DNA from: Verrucomicrobiota bacterium
Lineage (GTDB): Bacteria > Verrucomicrobiota > Verrucomicrobiia > Limisphaerales > Fontisphaeraceae
Assembly: GCA_037139415.1 (NCBI GenBank)
Contig: JBAXGN010000005.1
Location: 1-64,000 of the forward strand
Length of the DNA stretch: 64,000 nucleotides
Direction of reading: 5' to 3'
The notes under the pieces were generated by a model, which saw nothing but the letters and a program-made list of their open reading frames with translations, was not told the DNA's origin and did not search any database. Each line of letters begins with the position of its first letter. The first letter of the stretch is position 1. This document shows positions 7,892 through 18,400 of this stretch, piece after piece. The translations under genes and the position numbers were made by a program.

Positions 7892-10183
7892 TCACCGTTT
7901 CCGGTCTTGGGCGCGATGCATGGCATCGCTGAACCAGTCGTTCGTGGGCGGCGGGGCGGCGGCGGGACGTTGACCGGGCCGCATTCCTCCGGGTGATCGT
8001 GGTCCACCGGGAGAGGTGCGGGTGTTGGATTGTGCGCCAATTTCCGGATTGGCGCGCATGGATAGGGCGATACGTTTACGTTCCAGGTCCAGGTCTGTCA
8101 CAATGACCGTAACGCGCTGTTGGACTTTGACAACTTCGGACGGGTCTTTGATGAAACGATCGGCAAGCTGGCTGACATGCACCAAGCCATCTTGATGCAC
8201 CCCAATGTCCACAAACGCGCCAAACGCCGTGACGTTGGTAACGATGCCTGGCAATTTCATACCGATCTTTAGGTCCTCCATTTTTTCGACGCCTTCCTGG
8301 AAGGAAAATGTCTCGAATTTCTGGCGGGGATCGCGGCCCGGTTTGGCCAGTTCGGCAAGAATGTCGCTCAGAGTGGGCAGCCCCACGGTTTCGGTGACGT
8401 AACGCTTTAGGTCAATTCTCTGGCGCAGGCCGGCATCCCGCAGCAGATCCGGCACGGCACATTTGAGATCGCGTGCCATGGTATCCACCACGCCGTAACT
8501 TTCCGGATGCACCGCGCTGGCATCCAAGGGATGCGCGCCATCACGAATACGAAGAAAACCCGCGCATTGCTCAAACGCCTTGGTGCCCAAACGCGGCACT
8601 TTCAACAATTCCTGGCGCGATTTGAACGGCCCATTGGCATCACGGTGCGTGACTATGTTGGCCGCCAAGACCGGCCCCAAGCCAGACACGTAACTAAGCA
8701 GTTGCTTACTGGCGGTGTTCAATTCCACCCCCACGCCGTTCACGCAACTGATCACGACGTCATCCAGGCTCTTTTTCAGGTCGGACTGATCCACATCATG
8801 CTGGTACTGGCCCACGCCGATGGATTTTGGATCAAGTTTCACAAGTTCCGCCAGCGGGTCCATGAGGCGGCGGCCAATGGAAACCGCACCGCGCACCGTA
8901 ATGTCGTGGTTGGGAAATTCTTCGCGTGCCACTTCGGACGCCGAGTAGATGGAAGCGCCGCTTTCGTTCACCATCACAATGGGCAGGCTGGACGGCAGGC
9001 CGAGCTTGCGGACCACCGTTTCGGCCTCGCGGCTGGCGGTGCCGTTGCCAATCGCGATGGCCTCGATCTGGTAATGTTTCACCATGGAGAGGATGGCCTG
9101 GGCGGCCTCCCGCACCTCGCCGACGGAGGCGGCGGTCGGGAAAATAACATCGTTATGCAGCAGTTTGCCCTGGCGATCCAGGCACACGACCTTGCAGCCG
9201 GTGCGGAAGCCAGGATCAATCGCCAGCACGTTCTTGCGACCCAAGGGCGACGCCAACAGCAGTTCGCGCAGGTTTTCCGCAAAGACCCGAATCGCTTCCT
9301 TATCCGCCTTTTTCTTGGAGTCCACCCGCAATTCCCCTTCAATCGCAAAACCCAGCAACCGCTTATAGCAGTCTTCGACCGCCAGCCGGACCTGCTCCGC
9401 GCACGGACCTTTGCCGGTGACAAACATGGGCGTCAGCAGCGCCAGGGCGTCCAGTTCATCCACGGTCATGCGCACCAGCAGAAAGCCCTCGGTCTCGCCG
9501 CGCCGAATGGCCAGCAGGCGATGACTGGGAATGCTGGCGACCGGCTCGTTCCAATCGAAGTAATCCTTGAATTTCGCGCCGTCCTTTTCCTTGTCCAGCA
9601 TCACCTTGGATTTCACCACCGCCTTGGTCTGGAACAAATCGCGCAACGCGGCACGGGCTTTGGCGTCGTCACTCACGCGTTCGGCAATGATGTCGCGCGC
9701 GCCCGCCAGCGCTTTGTCGGCATTCTCCACGCCCTTTTCGGCACTGACAAATTTCAGGGCTTCAACTTTCGGGTCGCCCGCGTTCTGGTTGCCGAAGATA
9801 TAGTCGGCCAGCGGTTCAAGCCCCTGCTCGCGGGCGATGATGGCGCGGGTGCGGCGTTTGGGGCGATACGGCGCATAAAGGTCCTCCATGGCGGTCATGG
9901 TTTCGGCCTGCGCCAGCCCGGTACGCAAGGCATCCGTAAGCAGGTGGCGCTCTTCGAGTGATTTGAGCATGGCCGTTCGCCGCTCATCCAGTTCCGCCAG
10001 TTGCAGGAGGCGTTCGCGGATAGAGGTGATGGCCACCTCATCCAGCGACCCGGTGGCTTCCTTGCGGTACCGGGCAATAAAGGGGACTGTGGCGCCTTCA
10101 CCGAACAGGCGGGCCGTGGCGGCCACCTGGCGCGGTTGCACTTTCAACTCGCCGGCGATTTTATTAATATATACTTCGTTCAT
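7892..10183 (-). CDS. tex: Tex family RNA-binding transcription accessory protein
   Basis: This 763-residue protein has the full Tex layout. The N-terminal Tex domain includes VPFIARYRKEATGSLDE. A YqgF/RNase H-like domain follows near residue 320 (VLAIDPGFRTGCK), then helix-hairpin-helix modules (YVSGLGPVLAANIV and VPRLGTKAFEQ). A C-terminal S1 domain spans about 640-715 (GIVTNVTAFGAFVDIGVHQDG), followed by a Gly/Pro-rich tail. Tex proteins bind nucleic acid and affect transcription and RNA metabolism. The ATG at 10183 is chosen over an upstream frame start because MNEVYINKIAGEL is the family-like N-terminus. It is divergent from the RNase D gene. Confidence 0.93.
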   Translation of the reverse strand: MNEVYINKIAGELKVQPRQVAATARLFGEGATVPFIARYRKEATGSLDEVAITSIRERLLQLAELDERRTAMLKSLEERHLLTDALRTGLAQAETMTAMEDLYAPYRPKRRTRAIIAREQGLEPLADYIFGNQNAGDPKVEALKFVSAEKGVENADKALAGARDIIAERVSDDAKARAALRDLFQTKAVVKSKVMLDKEKDGAKFKDYFDWNEPVASIPSHRLLAIRRGETEGFLLVRMTVDELDALALLTPMFVTGKGPCAEQVRLAVEDCYKRLLGFAIEGELRVDSKKKADKEAIRVFAENLRELLLASPLGRKNVLAIDPGFRTGCKVVCLDRQGKLLHNDVIFPTAASVGEVREAAQAILSMVKHYQIEAIAIGNGTASREAETVVRKLGLPSSLPIVMVNESGASIYSASEVAREEFPNHDITVRGAVSIGRRLMDPLAELVKLDPKSIGVGQYQHDVDQSDLKKSLDDVVISCVNGVGVELNTASKQLLSYVSGLGPVLAANIVTHRDANGPFKSRQELLKVPRLGTKAFEQCAGFLRIRDGAHPLDASAVHPESYGVVDTMARDLKCAVPDLLRDAGLRQRIDLKRYVTETVGLPTLSDILAELAKPGRDPRQKFETFSFQEGVEKMEDLKIGMKLPGIVTNVTAFGAFVDIGVHQDGLVHVSQLADRFIKDPSEVVKVQQRVTVIVTDLDLERKRIALSMRANPEIGAQSNTRTSPGGPRSPGGMRPGQRPAAAPPPTNDWFSDAMHRAQDRKR

Positions 10184-10308
10184 CGCAAAAGAGGCGGTCC
10201 TTGTAGCCGAGTGCACCCGGATTGTAAATGGAATTGGCAGCGCACAAATTTAACGAACAGCACGGTTTTCGCTTTCCACCAGACCAGACAAGCTCAATAC
10301 TGGCACCC

Positions 10309-11367
10309 ATGATTACGCGGGATGACCAACTGATGGCGTTTGCCCCGGAGTTACAGTCCGCCCCTTGGGTGGCGCTGGACACCGAGGCGGACAGCCTGCA
10401 CACGTATCCCGAAAAGCTGTGCCTGGTGCAACTGAGCATTCCCGGCCGGGATGTGCTGGTGGATCCGTTGGCCCAGATCAACCTTGCCCCGCTCTGGCCG
10501 GTGCTGACGGGGCACGAACTCATTCTGCATGGCGCGGATTATGATTTGCATCTACTCGTGGAACAGGCTGGTTTTGTGCCAACCGCCGTCTTTGACACCA
10601 TGCTGGCCGCGCGCATATTGGGTTACGATCGGTTCGGGCTGGGCGATCTGGTCACGCGGCATTGCGGGGTGACCCTGGAGAAAGGTTCGCAAAAGGCGGA
10701 TTGGTCACGCCGACCGCTGACCCCAAAGCTGGAAGCCTACGCCCGCAACGATACCCGGTATCTGAAGGCCATCGAAACCATCCTGCGCGCCGAGTTGACG
10801 GCCAAAGGCCGGCTGGCCTGGCACCAGGAAATGTGTACCCGATTGGTGGCGGAGACCGCCCGCGCCACCCCGGTTGATCCGAATGAAATCTGGCGCGTCA
10901 AGGGAAGTTTTGCGTTAAGTCGTCCGCAGTTGGCGGTACTGCGCGAGGTATGGCATTGGCGCGAACAAGAGGCGCTGGCTTCCAAGCGTCCGCCGTTCTT
11001 TATCATGTCGCATGACGCGCTGATTGGCATCGCCCGCGCAGCCGTGGCGCAACAGGACCTGACGCCAATATTGCCCCGAAAATTTTATCCCCCCCGACGA
11101 GACCGGCTAGAGCAGGCGGTGGGACGCGGATTGGCCGTTCCCGCCAACCAACAACCGCTGCCGCCGCACCGGGAAAAGCATCGAATGAGTTATCGGCAGC
11201 GCAAGGCATTCGAGGCGTTGCAAGGCGTGCGGGATCGTCAAGCGACGGCACTCATGCTGGATCCCTCATTGATTGCCAGCAAAGCCACCCTGATCGCGCT
11301 AGCTTCGGATGGGGAGGTTGCCTGGCAGAAGATCATGTCCTGGCAGCGGGACTTGATGAAGGGGTAA
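10309..11367 (+). CDS. rnd: Ribonuclease D family 3'-5' exonuclease
   Basis: This 352-residue protein has a DEDDy exonuclease domain followed by an HRDC-like region. Exonuclease residues are visible as LDTEAD (near 24-26), the HGADYDLHLL motif, and YARNDTRYL with the Tyr and final Asp. The C-terminal half (WHWREQEALASKRPPFFIM) is typical of RNase D HRDC domains. The expected role is trimming 3' ends of tRNA precursors and other small stable RNAs. The ATG at 10309 starts just ahead of the catalytic domain. An in-frame upstream ATG at 10228 gives a non-conserved leader. It is followed after 7 bases by the DUF2721 gene, so the two are likely cotranscribed. Confidence 0.9.
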   Translation: MITRDDQLMAFAPELQSAPWVALDTEADSLHTYPEKLCLVQLSIPGRDVLVDPLAQINLAPLWPVLTGHELILHGADYDLHLLVEQAGFVPTAVFDTMLAARILGYDRFGLGDLVTRHCGVTLEKGSQKADWSRRPLTPKLEAYARNDTRYLKAIETILRAELTAKGRLAWHQEMCTRLVAETARATPVDPNEIWRVKGSFALSRPQLAVLREVWHWREQEALASKRPPFFIMSHDALIGIARAAVAQQDLTPILPRKFYPPRRDRLEQAVGRGLAVPANQQPLPPHREKHRMSYRQRKAFEALQGVRDRQATALMLDPSLIASKATLIALASDGEVAWQKIMSWQRDLMKG

Positions 11368-11374
11368 TGCGGCC

Positions 11375-11812
11375 ATGAACTTCCACGCGCTCATACCCAT
11401 TCTCCAGACGGCCATTGGGCCGGTGATCCTCATTTCCGGCGTAGGGTTGTTGCTGTTATCCATGACCAATCGGTTTGGACGGGTGATTGACCGCTCGCGC
11501 CAACTCGCAGAGTCCTTGCGCAAAACTCCGGAACCGCAGGGTGGCCGGCTGTCCGCGCAGTTGCAAATTCTGTTCCGGCGCGCCCGCCTGGTACGGTTAG
11601 CCATCACGCTGGCCACCATCAGTGTGCTGTTGGCCGCCCTGCTGATCATTGCCCTGTTCCTGATTGCCCTTTTTCAACTCGAACTGGGTTTGCTCATCAC
11701 CATCCTGTTCATTGCCTGCCTGGGTTCGATCATCGCCTCGTTGCTCGTTTTCCTCCAGGATATCAACCTGTCTCTGGTTGCCCTCAAGCTCGAAACGGAT
11801 ATTAAAGATTGA
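11375..11812 (+). CDS. DUF2721-like membrane protein
   Basis: The 145-residue product has an N-terminal hydrophobic segment (AIGPVILISGVGLLLLSM), then a basic loop containing TNRFGRVIDRSRQLAESL. Two closely spaced C-terminal membrane segments and a DINLSL ending follow. This arrangement matches DUF2721 membrane proteins, whose function is not established. It lies 7 bases after the RNase D gene. Confidence 0.75.
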   Translation: MNFHALIPILQTAIGPVILISGVGLLLLSMTNRFGRVIDRSRQLAESLRKTPEPQGGRLSAQLQILFRRARLVRLAITLATISVLLAALLIIALFLIALFQLELGLLITILFIACLGSIIASLLVFLQDINLSLVALKLETDIKD

Positions 11813-12010
11813 GGTGCTGACGGGAGGCGGAGTTTACAGCAGGAAGTTCACACTTGTTGGGTTATACCGGAACGCGTTTTCCACTGCACTTCACTCGTTT
11901 CCAGCCCAAACGGACAAGGGACGTCCACCCTCTTTTCGGCACTTCCCACTCATTAACCTCAAAAGCCGAGAAAGAATCTGATTGCAGTTTTGCCCGAATA
12001 CGGGTTTGCT

Positions 12011-12889
12011 ATGGGTATGAAGCTGCCATTCAGGCTCGCAATACTGTTCTCCTCGTTCACGCTGAGCGCCGCGAACTCTCCGGACAATCCCAAACCATTG
12101 CCCGAGCTGTCGCCTGCCAATCTGCAAAAAATCACGGCAGCCTTGCCCACCGCCAGTGCCAGCCTGAAAAAGCCCCGGAAAATCCTGGTGTTTTACAAAT
12201 GCGAGGGGTTTGTGCATGGGGATGGCATCATTACGGGTAACCAGGCTTTACAACTCCTGGGCCAAAAAACCGGCGCGTGGACCGCCGAGTTCAGCAATGT
12301 TTACACCTCCTTGGATGCCGCCAACCTCGCCCAATACGACGCCATTGTGTTGAATAACACCACGCGGCTGAAGATTCCCACTGAATACAAGGCCGGGTTC
12401 CTGAATTTTGTCAAACAAGGCAAAGGCATCGTGGGCATCCATTCCGCCACTGATAATTTTTATGACTGGCCGGAAGCGGCCGCGATGCTGGGCGGCGTTT
12501 TCAACAGTCATCCTTGGGGTGGCGGCGGCACTTGGGCCTTCAAATTGGACGAGCCCGGCCATCTATTAAACCAGGCGTTTGGCGGCAAGAACTTCAAACT
12601 CAAGGATGAGGTCTATCAGTTCAAAGACCCGTACACGCGCGCCGACCGCCGCGTATTGTTGACTCTGGACCTTTCCGATCCCGCCACCGGCGCGGCAAAA
12701 AACATGAAGCGCGAGGACAAGGATTTTGCGGTGGCCTGGATCAAGAACTACGGTGCCGGGCGGGTGTTCTTTTCCAATCTCGGCCATGCCGGCAATGTCT
12801 TCATGGAGCCTGCTGTGCTCAAGTTCTATCTGGACGGCATCCAGTGGGCACTCGGCGATTTAGACGCGGACGCCACCCCGAATAAATAA
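12011..12889 (+). CDS. Secreted ThuA-domain protein
   Basis: The product has a short signal peptide (MGMKLPFRLAILFSSFTLSA; an ATG two codons later is equally possible). A ThuA-like domain related to class I glutamine amidotransferase folds follows. Supporting segments are KILVFYKCEGFVH, a YDAIVLNNTT strand, GIVGIHSATDNFYDWPE, GGVFNSHPWGGGGTW and the terminal GRVFFSNLGHAG. Verrucomicrobia and Planctomycetes encode many secreted ThuA proteins, thought to act in sugar metabolism, though the reaction is unknown. It lies 33 bases upstream of the helicase gene, but a functional link is not obvious. Confidence 0.82.
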   Translation: MGMKLPFRLAILFSSFTLSAANSPDNPKPLPELSPANLQKITAALPTASASLKKPRKILVFYKCEGFVHGDGIITGNQALQLLGQKTGAWTAEFSNVYTSLDAANLAQYDAIVLNNTTRLKIPTEYKAGFLNFVKQGKGIVGIHSATDNFYDWPEAAAMLGGVFNSHPWGGGGTWAFKLDEPGHLLNQAFGGKNFKLKDEVYQFKDPYTRADRRVLLTLDLSDPATGAAKNMKREDKDFAVAWIKNYGAGRVFFSNLGHAGNVFMEPAVLKFYLDGIQWALGDLDADATPNK

Positions 12890-12922
12890 GACGAACCACA
12901 ACCCTCCAAACCCCAAGCCATT

Positions 12923-14896
12923 ATGACAACCAAACTTTTTTCCGAGCTAGGCATTTCTCCCGAGGTGCTCAAAGCCATTGATAAACTCGGGTTTGAACAA
13001 GCCGCGCCTATCCAGGCGGAAGCCATCCCCGCCCTGATGCAAGGGCGCGATGTCGTCGGCCAATCGCAGACTGGCTCCGGCAAGACAGCGGCGTTTGCCG
13101 TGCCCGCCATTGAAAAGGTGGATCCCCAGTTGCGCGCGGTGCAGGCGCTGATCCTGTGCCCAACCCGCGAATTGGCGGTGCAAGTCTCCGAAGAGGTTCA
13201 CAAGCTGGCCTGCTTCAAGCGCGGCGTCATGGCGCTGCCCATTTATGGCGGACAATCGTATGACCGCCAGTTTTACGGCCTTCGCCAGGGGGCGCAAATC
13301 GTCATCGGCACGCCGGGCCGTATCATGGATCACATGACCCGGGGCACGTTGCGGCTCGATCAAGTGAAGTTGGTGGTGCTGGATGAAGCGGACGTGATGC
13401 TTGACATGGGCTTTCGCGACGACATTGAGTTCATCCTGAAAGCCGTTCCAACCACCCGGCAGACGGTTTTCTTCTCCGCCACCATGCCGCGCGCCATTCA
13501 GGAGTTGATTCAAAAATACGCACGCGACCCCCAGAATATTCGCATCGAGCAAAAAACCGTCACCGTCTCCACAGTGGAGCAGGTGTATTACGAGGTGGAC
13601 CGGCGGTTCAAAGTCGAGTTGATCACCCGTTTGATTGATCTGCACAACCTCAAGCTCGGCATTATTTTCTGCAACACCAAGCGGATGGTGGATGATTTGG
13701 TGGACCATTTGAACGCGCAGGGGTATTCCGCCGATCGTCTGCATGGCGACATGAGCCAGGCCATGCGCGACCGGGTCATGAATAAATTCCGCAAATCGGG
13801 GTTGGAATTTCTGGTGGCAACCGACGTGGCCGCCCGGGGCATTGACGTCAACGATGTGGAAGTGGTGTTTAATTACGACCTTCCTTACGACGTGGAAGAT
13901 TATGTTCACCGCATTGGCCGCACGGGGCGCGCCGGGCGCAGTGGCCTGGCCATTTCCTTCGTCGGCGGGCGGGAAGTATTCCAGATCCAGAATATCGAAC
14001 GCTTTACCCGCATGCGCATCCAGCGCGCCAGGGTTCCCACTCTGGACCAAGTCGAGGAAGCCAAGGCGGGCGCGGTGCTGCATCAAATCCGCGAAGTGCT
14101 GGCCGGCGGCGAATATCGCCAGCAGGAGCACCTCGTCGAGTTATTGCTCGAAGAAGGTTTTGCCTCCACCGACGTGGCCTCCGCGTTGCTGCACTTGCTG
14201 CAAGCCGGCGACACCCCGGAACCGCCGGCGCGCCGAACCCCCGCCGACCTCAGCCATCTGAATCGCGAGCCCGCTGACCGTCCGGCGCAAGAACCCGCCC
14301 GGTCCCGGCTGGCCCCGGAATCCCGCGACGCCCGGCCACCCCAGAAACTGCCCGTCGCCCAGCCACCGCCCGCGCCCCAAGTAAAGCCCACCCCGAGACC
14401 TGCGGTCCCGGTGGCCAAGCCCGCGCCGGCACTCCCCGCCCCGGTGGCCAAACCGGTCCCGGCAACATCCGCGCCCGTGGCCAAGCCCGCAACTATTACC
14501 CCCGCAGTTATAACTACGGTTATACCCGTAGTTGAATCTGCCATCGCCAAACCTGCCCCCACCCCCATTCCGAAATCCGCACCTCCCATTCCGCGATCCA
14601 CAATCCGCAATCCGCAATCCCCCGATCCCTTCCGTTCCCCAAAACACAGTCGGCGCACCCCGGAAGGCCATATCCGCCTCTACATGAATGTGGGCAAAGA
14701 AATGGGCGTGGCGGCCCAGGATGTCCTGGCCTCCATTCAAGGCGAAACCGGCCTGCCCGCAACCGTCGTAGGTACCATTGACTTGCGTGAACGGCATCTA
14801 TTTGTGGATGTCGCCGCCGATCACGCGAAAGGTATTATCGCCAAATTGAATCGTGCCAACCTCAAAGGGAACAAGCTCAAGGTGAAGGAAGCGTGA
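12923..14896 (+). CDS. DEAD-box ATP-dependent RNA helicase with DbpA-type C-terminal domain
   Basis: The 657-residue protein starts with a Q-motif region, then Walker A QTGSGKT (49-55), DEAD (near 154), SAT, RGID and HRIGRTGR, covering both RecA-like domains. A dimerisation-like region follows to about residue 440. Then comes a long Pro/Ala-rich linker (about 450-580) with repeated PVAKPAP-type units. The end (GHIRLYMNVGKEMG to the C-terminus) is a DbpA-type RNA-binding domain, as in DeaD/CsdA. The likely role is RNA unwinding in ribosome assembly or cold adaptation. The linker is unusually long and holds a heptamer repeat and a stem-loop that look like intergenic DNA read in frame. Confidence 0.93.
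   Translation: MTTKLFSELGISPEVLKAIDKLGFEQAAPIQAEAIPALMQGRDVVGQSQTGSGKTAAFAVPAIEKVDPQLRAVQALILCPTRELAVQVSEEVHKLACFKRGVMALPIYGGQSYDRQFYGLRQGAQIVIGTPGRIMDHMTRGTLRLDQVKLVVLDEADVMLDMGFRDDIEFILKAVPTTRQTVFFSATMPRAIQELIQKYARDPQNIRIEQKTVTVSTVEQVYYEVDRRFKVELITRLIDLHNLKLGIIFCNTKRMVDDLVDHLNAQGYSADRLHGDMSQAMRDRVMNKFRKSGLEFLVATDVAARGIDVNDVEVVFNYDLPYDVEDYVHRIGRTGRAGRSGLAISFVGGREVFQIQNIERFTRMRIQRARVPTLDQVEEAKAGAVLHQIREVLAGGEYRQQEHLVELLLEEGFASTDVASALLHLLQAGDTPEPPARRTPADLSHLNREPADRPAQEPARSRLAPESRDARPPQKLPVAQPPPAPQVKPTPRPAVPVAKPAPALPAPVAKPVPATSAPVAKPATITPAVITTVIPVVESAIAKPAPTPIPKSAPPIPRSTIRNPQSPDPFRSPKHSRRTPEGHIRLYMNVGKEMGVAAQDVLASIQGETGLPATVVGTIDLRERHLFVDVAADHAKGIIAKLNRANLKGNKLKVKEA
14512..14533 (+). repeat. 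Perfect stem-loop inside the helicase linker coding sequence
   Basis: Arms aactacgg (14512-14519) and ccgtagtt (14526-14533) pair perfectly around a 6-base loop. The element sits in the low-complexity linker and encodes TTVIPVV. No poly-T follows, so it is not an intrinsic terminator. Confidence 0.6.
14601..14620 (+). repeat. Heptanucleotide caatccg tandem repeat within the helicase linker
   Basis: About three copies of the 7-mer caatccg occur in tandem, with related attccg/atccgc words just upstream. Simple ATCCGNA arrays of this kind are more often intergenic, so reading in frame here suggests that the linker expanded by repeat insertion. This origin is an inference. Confidence 0.5.
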
Positions 14897-15020
14897 TCTG
14901 GTTCAGATACCGCTGTTGCGGTGCTGCGCGCTGGAACCCGTGATATTAAGCGCTTAATTCTCTTCAATTTCGCCATGGTGTGCAAATTAGGAGTTCCCAT
15001 GCAGCTCATGTAATTCGGCA

Positions 15021-15302
15021 CTATAGCGTATGACCTGGTACGGAGCATCGCGGAGGTTGCCGCATGTCGCCGAGCGTGAAAGTTCCCCCCGCCGGACACA
15101 ATGGCATTTGTTTGAGGTGTTTCTGCAGCCCCACCAAATCTTCCCATCGCGGCGGCTCAGTCAGGCTCTTTTTGTGCTCCAGCGCCCATTGCTCCTTGGT
15201 GCCATCAATCAGCCTCAACGAGTTTTCGCAGGCGTGTCTCTGTCGAAAAAGCCGCCGGTCCTTTTCAGCATTCCACAATGAGATGAGCGAGAATATGGCC
15301 AA
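15021..15302 (-). CDS. Small pseudopilin-like CPAGGT-motif protein, start uncertain
   Basis: The product (93 residues from a TTG at 15302) has a hydrophobic N-terminus (AIFSLISLW). It then shows ENSLRLIDGTKEQWALE, a WEDL segment, CPAGGTFTLG and the terminal CSVPGHTL. This series is characteristic of small verrucomicrobial secretion-pilin-like proteins. The frame stays open upstream to 15386 but has no ATG or GTG there, and no GF(T/S)LxE prepilin cleavage site is visible. Either translation starts at the TTG with no clear ribosome-binding site, or the 5' end has decayed. It lies between the helicase and the giant PATR gene, on the opposite strand. Confidence 0.55.
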   Translation of the reverse strand: MAIFSLISLWNAEKDRRLFRQRHACENSLRLIDGTKEQWALEHKKSLTEPPRWEDLVGLQKHLKQMPLCPAGGTFTLGDMRQPPRCSVPGHTL

Positions 15303-15484
15303 TAGGAGATAGGCATAACTTAATCCCGAATCCCGGTCTTGACCGCTCCCTGCACCGGATTTAATGTACTCCAGTATGAGCGCAGGTCATAAAGCAATGC
15401 TCCCTAAGCACATCGCCGCCAGTCCGGCGACAGGGAGGGCTGTGGCTAAAAATATATAATTTCTTGTCAGCATTGCATAAACTC

Positions 15485-18400
15485 ATGTCTCGTTTGATAA
15501 CAGTCAGATGCCGTTGCCTTTGGTTTTTTTCAGTGGTTTGCGCATGGCTTGGCTGTATCGGCGATACCTCCGCGCAAGTGAATTACAGCGGCGGCGCCTA
15601 CCAGCAGAATTTTGACGCGTTGCCCGCCACCGGAAGTTCGATTTCCTGGGTGGACAATTCGACGTTGCCCGGCTGGTATGCCTGGATCAGCGCTCTCAAT
15701 TCGCCGCCAGTCACCATCATCCTCGACACCGGCACCAGCACCACTTCCACGGTGTTGCATGATTATGGTTCCAACGGTTCAACGAACCGCGCGCTCGGCC
15801 TGTTGTCCTATTCGACCACGTCCGGCGATGTGCTGGTGGGGGTGCGCCTGCGCAACACCGGCGCGGAGACATACCATTCCTTCACGATCCATTTCGATGG
15901 CGAACAGTGGCGCTGCGCCAGCGCAGCCGTGCATCCTTTGACCTGTTCCTTCACCACGGACACTCCGGCCAACCTGGGTGACTTCACCGTGAACTGGCAG
16001 TGCTGCGGTCAGTTGAACTTTTGCTCGCCGGTGACGAGCAGCAACAGCTTCGCCCTGGACGGAACCTTGGCCCCGAACCGCACTCCGGACATCACGGCCA
16101 GCGTCGGCGGCTTTTCGTGGGCACCGGGCACGGACCTCTGGGTCCGCTTCAACAATCCCAACCTGTCTCCCGGCTCTCACGGTCTCGCGCTAGATAATTT
16201 TGTATTTTCCGCCAGCACCAACGCGGTGTCCGGCGACGCTAATGTGCCGGCCGACTTGTATAATGAGGCCATTGGCTCGGTCAATTCTCTCGACTATCAA
16301 CTGCGTCTCGGCGCTGCCGTGACCGTGGCGCAATTGCCGCACGCGGCCTACATCGCGCTGGCCCTCAATTATCCCGATCCCGTCACTGCCGTAACCAAGG
16401 CGCAATCGTATCTCAATCAGATGTTCACGATGCAGGACACGAATCCCGTCAGCAGCACCTTTGGCCAATTGCTTTGGACTTCGACCGACACCAATGTGAT
16501 TGACAGAAACTCCATCGAGTTCAGTTTCAGGCCGCTGGGGGCGCTGCTCAAGCGCTATGCGGACCGACTGGGGACCGATTATATCAACAGCATCAAGCCG
16601 ATGATCCTGACGGGTCTGTCCAGCTCGCGCGCCCGCAACGTCAGTACCAACTACTCGAACATCTACACGATGCGCATCGCCAACTGGCTGATGCTGGGCG
16701 AGGCGCTGGGGGACACCACCACCTATAACGCCGGATTGAGTGCCCTTAATAACTGGATCACCGATTTGGGCAACGAAACCATCCACGAATACGATTCCGC
16801 TGGTTATTCCATGGTCACCTACAACAACCTGATCACGGCCGCCAACAACGTCACCAACCCGGTCGCCGCGGATCAACTGCGGGCGCTCGCCAATTATCTG
16901 GCGACCGATCTGTCGGCCAACTACTTCAAAGGCCAGTCACGGCTCGGCGGCTCGCACAGCCGGGATTATGATTTTATGAATGGCAACGGTGCGGTGGACC
17001 ACTTCTACTATCTCGCCGGGTTGCAGGCAAAACTGCCGTCCCTGGGATCGTTTAATGAGGGCATTTACACCTATCTCAACGGGGTTGAAAAGGGCAACCA
17101 GCCGCCGCTGGACGTGGTAGCGTGGGGTAACTCGTGGTCGAACCGTATCGTGAAGTCCGTCTGGGGACCAACCAACACCCCCGGCCAGGATCGGTATCAT
17201 TACCTCACCCCCGATTTCAGCATCGGCAGTTCCGGCAGGTATTATAACGTGACGCAGGACAAAGCCATCGCCGCGGATTTCAATTCCACCTCCGCGTTGC
17301 CGCAAGTCAGTCTGGTCTATGATCCTTACGACGCTCCCTATGGCACCATCAAAGTCCTCGAAACCGGGTCCGGGCATATGAAACAGAACCACCTCTATTT
17401 CAATTCCGCGAATGTCCAGGACCGGGGCACGATCCTCAGCCTGGCAACGTTGGCGCCCAACTTCAACATCGCCGCGAATTGGCTTGGCCCCTACACCAAT
17501 CTCTCCAGCGCGGTCGTTTTTCCGGCCCAGGCTGACGCCATCTACTTGGATGGTGTTGCCTTGAACACCAATATCGCCACCAGCGGTTCGGTGGTCGGCA
17601 TCCAGGAGGGAAATGCCGTGATTGCCGCGCGGTTTTATCGCGTGGATGGCCTAGCTGGCTATGTCCCCACCTACGCTGTGAAATTCGATGGCGGTGCGGC
17701 CGCGCGATTTGTCGCCTACCATTATCAAGGTCTCCCAACGACTTTTGACAACACGTACGTCTCTAATCGTGCGATGGTCGGTGCCATCATTGCCGCGCGC
17801 CTATGCACCAACGCGTTGGCCGTGACCAATTTTCTCAATGAGGTGAAAATGGCCGCGGTCACGCTGGCCACCAATGGCAACCAGTCCTCAGCCAGTGTGA
17901 CAATCGGCGGCACGACGCTCGCTACCACGCTCGATGCCAGTTCGGGTGTCGTCGTTTCCCGAATGGTTAACGGCACCAACTACCTGCCGCAGATGTTTTC
18001 AATCAATGACGGCAATGCCACCACGCGTGATCTTTTCAACGAGCGTTATAAGCGCATGCTCAGCTCGGGCTGGATCTGGACCCCGTTGAGCGGGGTGACC
18101 AACGCTGCCGCCACCTATGCCACCAATGGCGCGGCACCAGTCACCACGGTGACTAGTGGCGACGCCCTGACCACGACGCCGGATGCCGGCGTGTTGGTTC
18201 ATCGAGCTTTCACCGGCGACGCCGAGGTCTCCGCTCGCGTCAACCAGCAGAGTGACACGTCCACCACCAGTCTCGGCGGGGTGGCGTTGCGGGAAACACT
18301 GGATGCAGGCGCTTGCGGGTCGGTGCTCGGGTTCAGCGGCAGTTCCGGCGTGCGCTTTCTCTGGCGGACGACCAATTCCGGTCCGGTCTTATCCATCACA

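Noticed and set aside
8507-9961. 484-residue plus-strand open frame
   Set aside because: It is antisense to tex, with no recognisable domain and His/Arg/Gln-rich composition typical of shadow frames.
14945-14958. Perfect 14-base palindrome attaagcgcttaat after the helicase gene
   Set aside because: It could be an operator, but a single AT-rich palindrome of this length is not enough evidence and no matching regulator is nearby.
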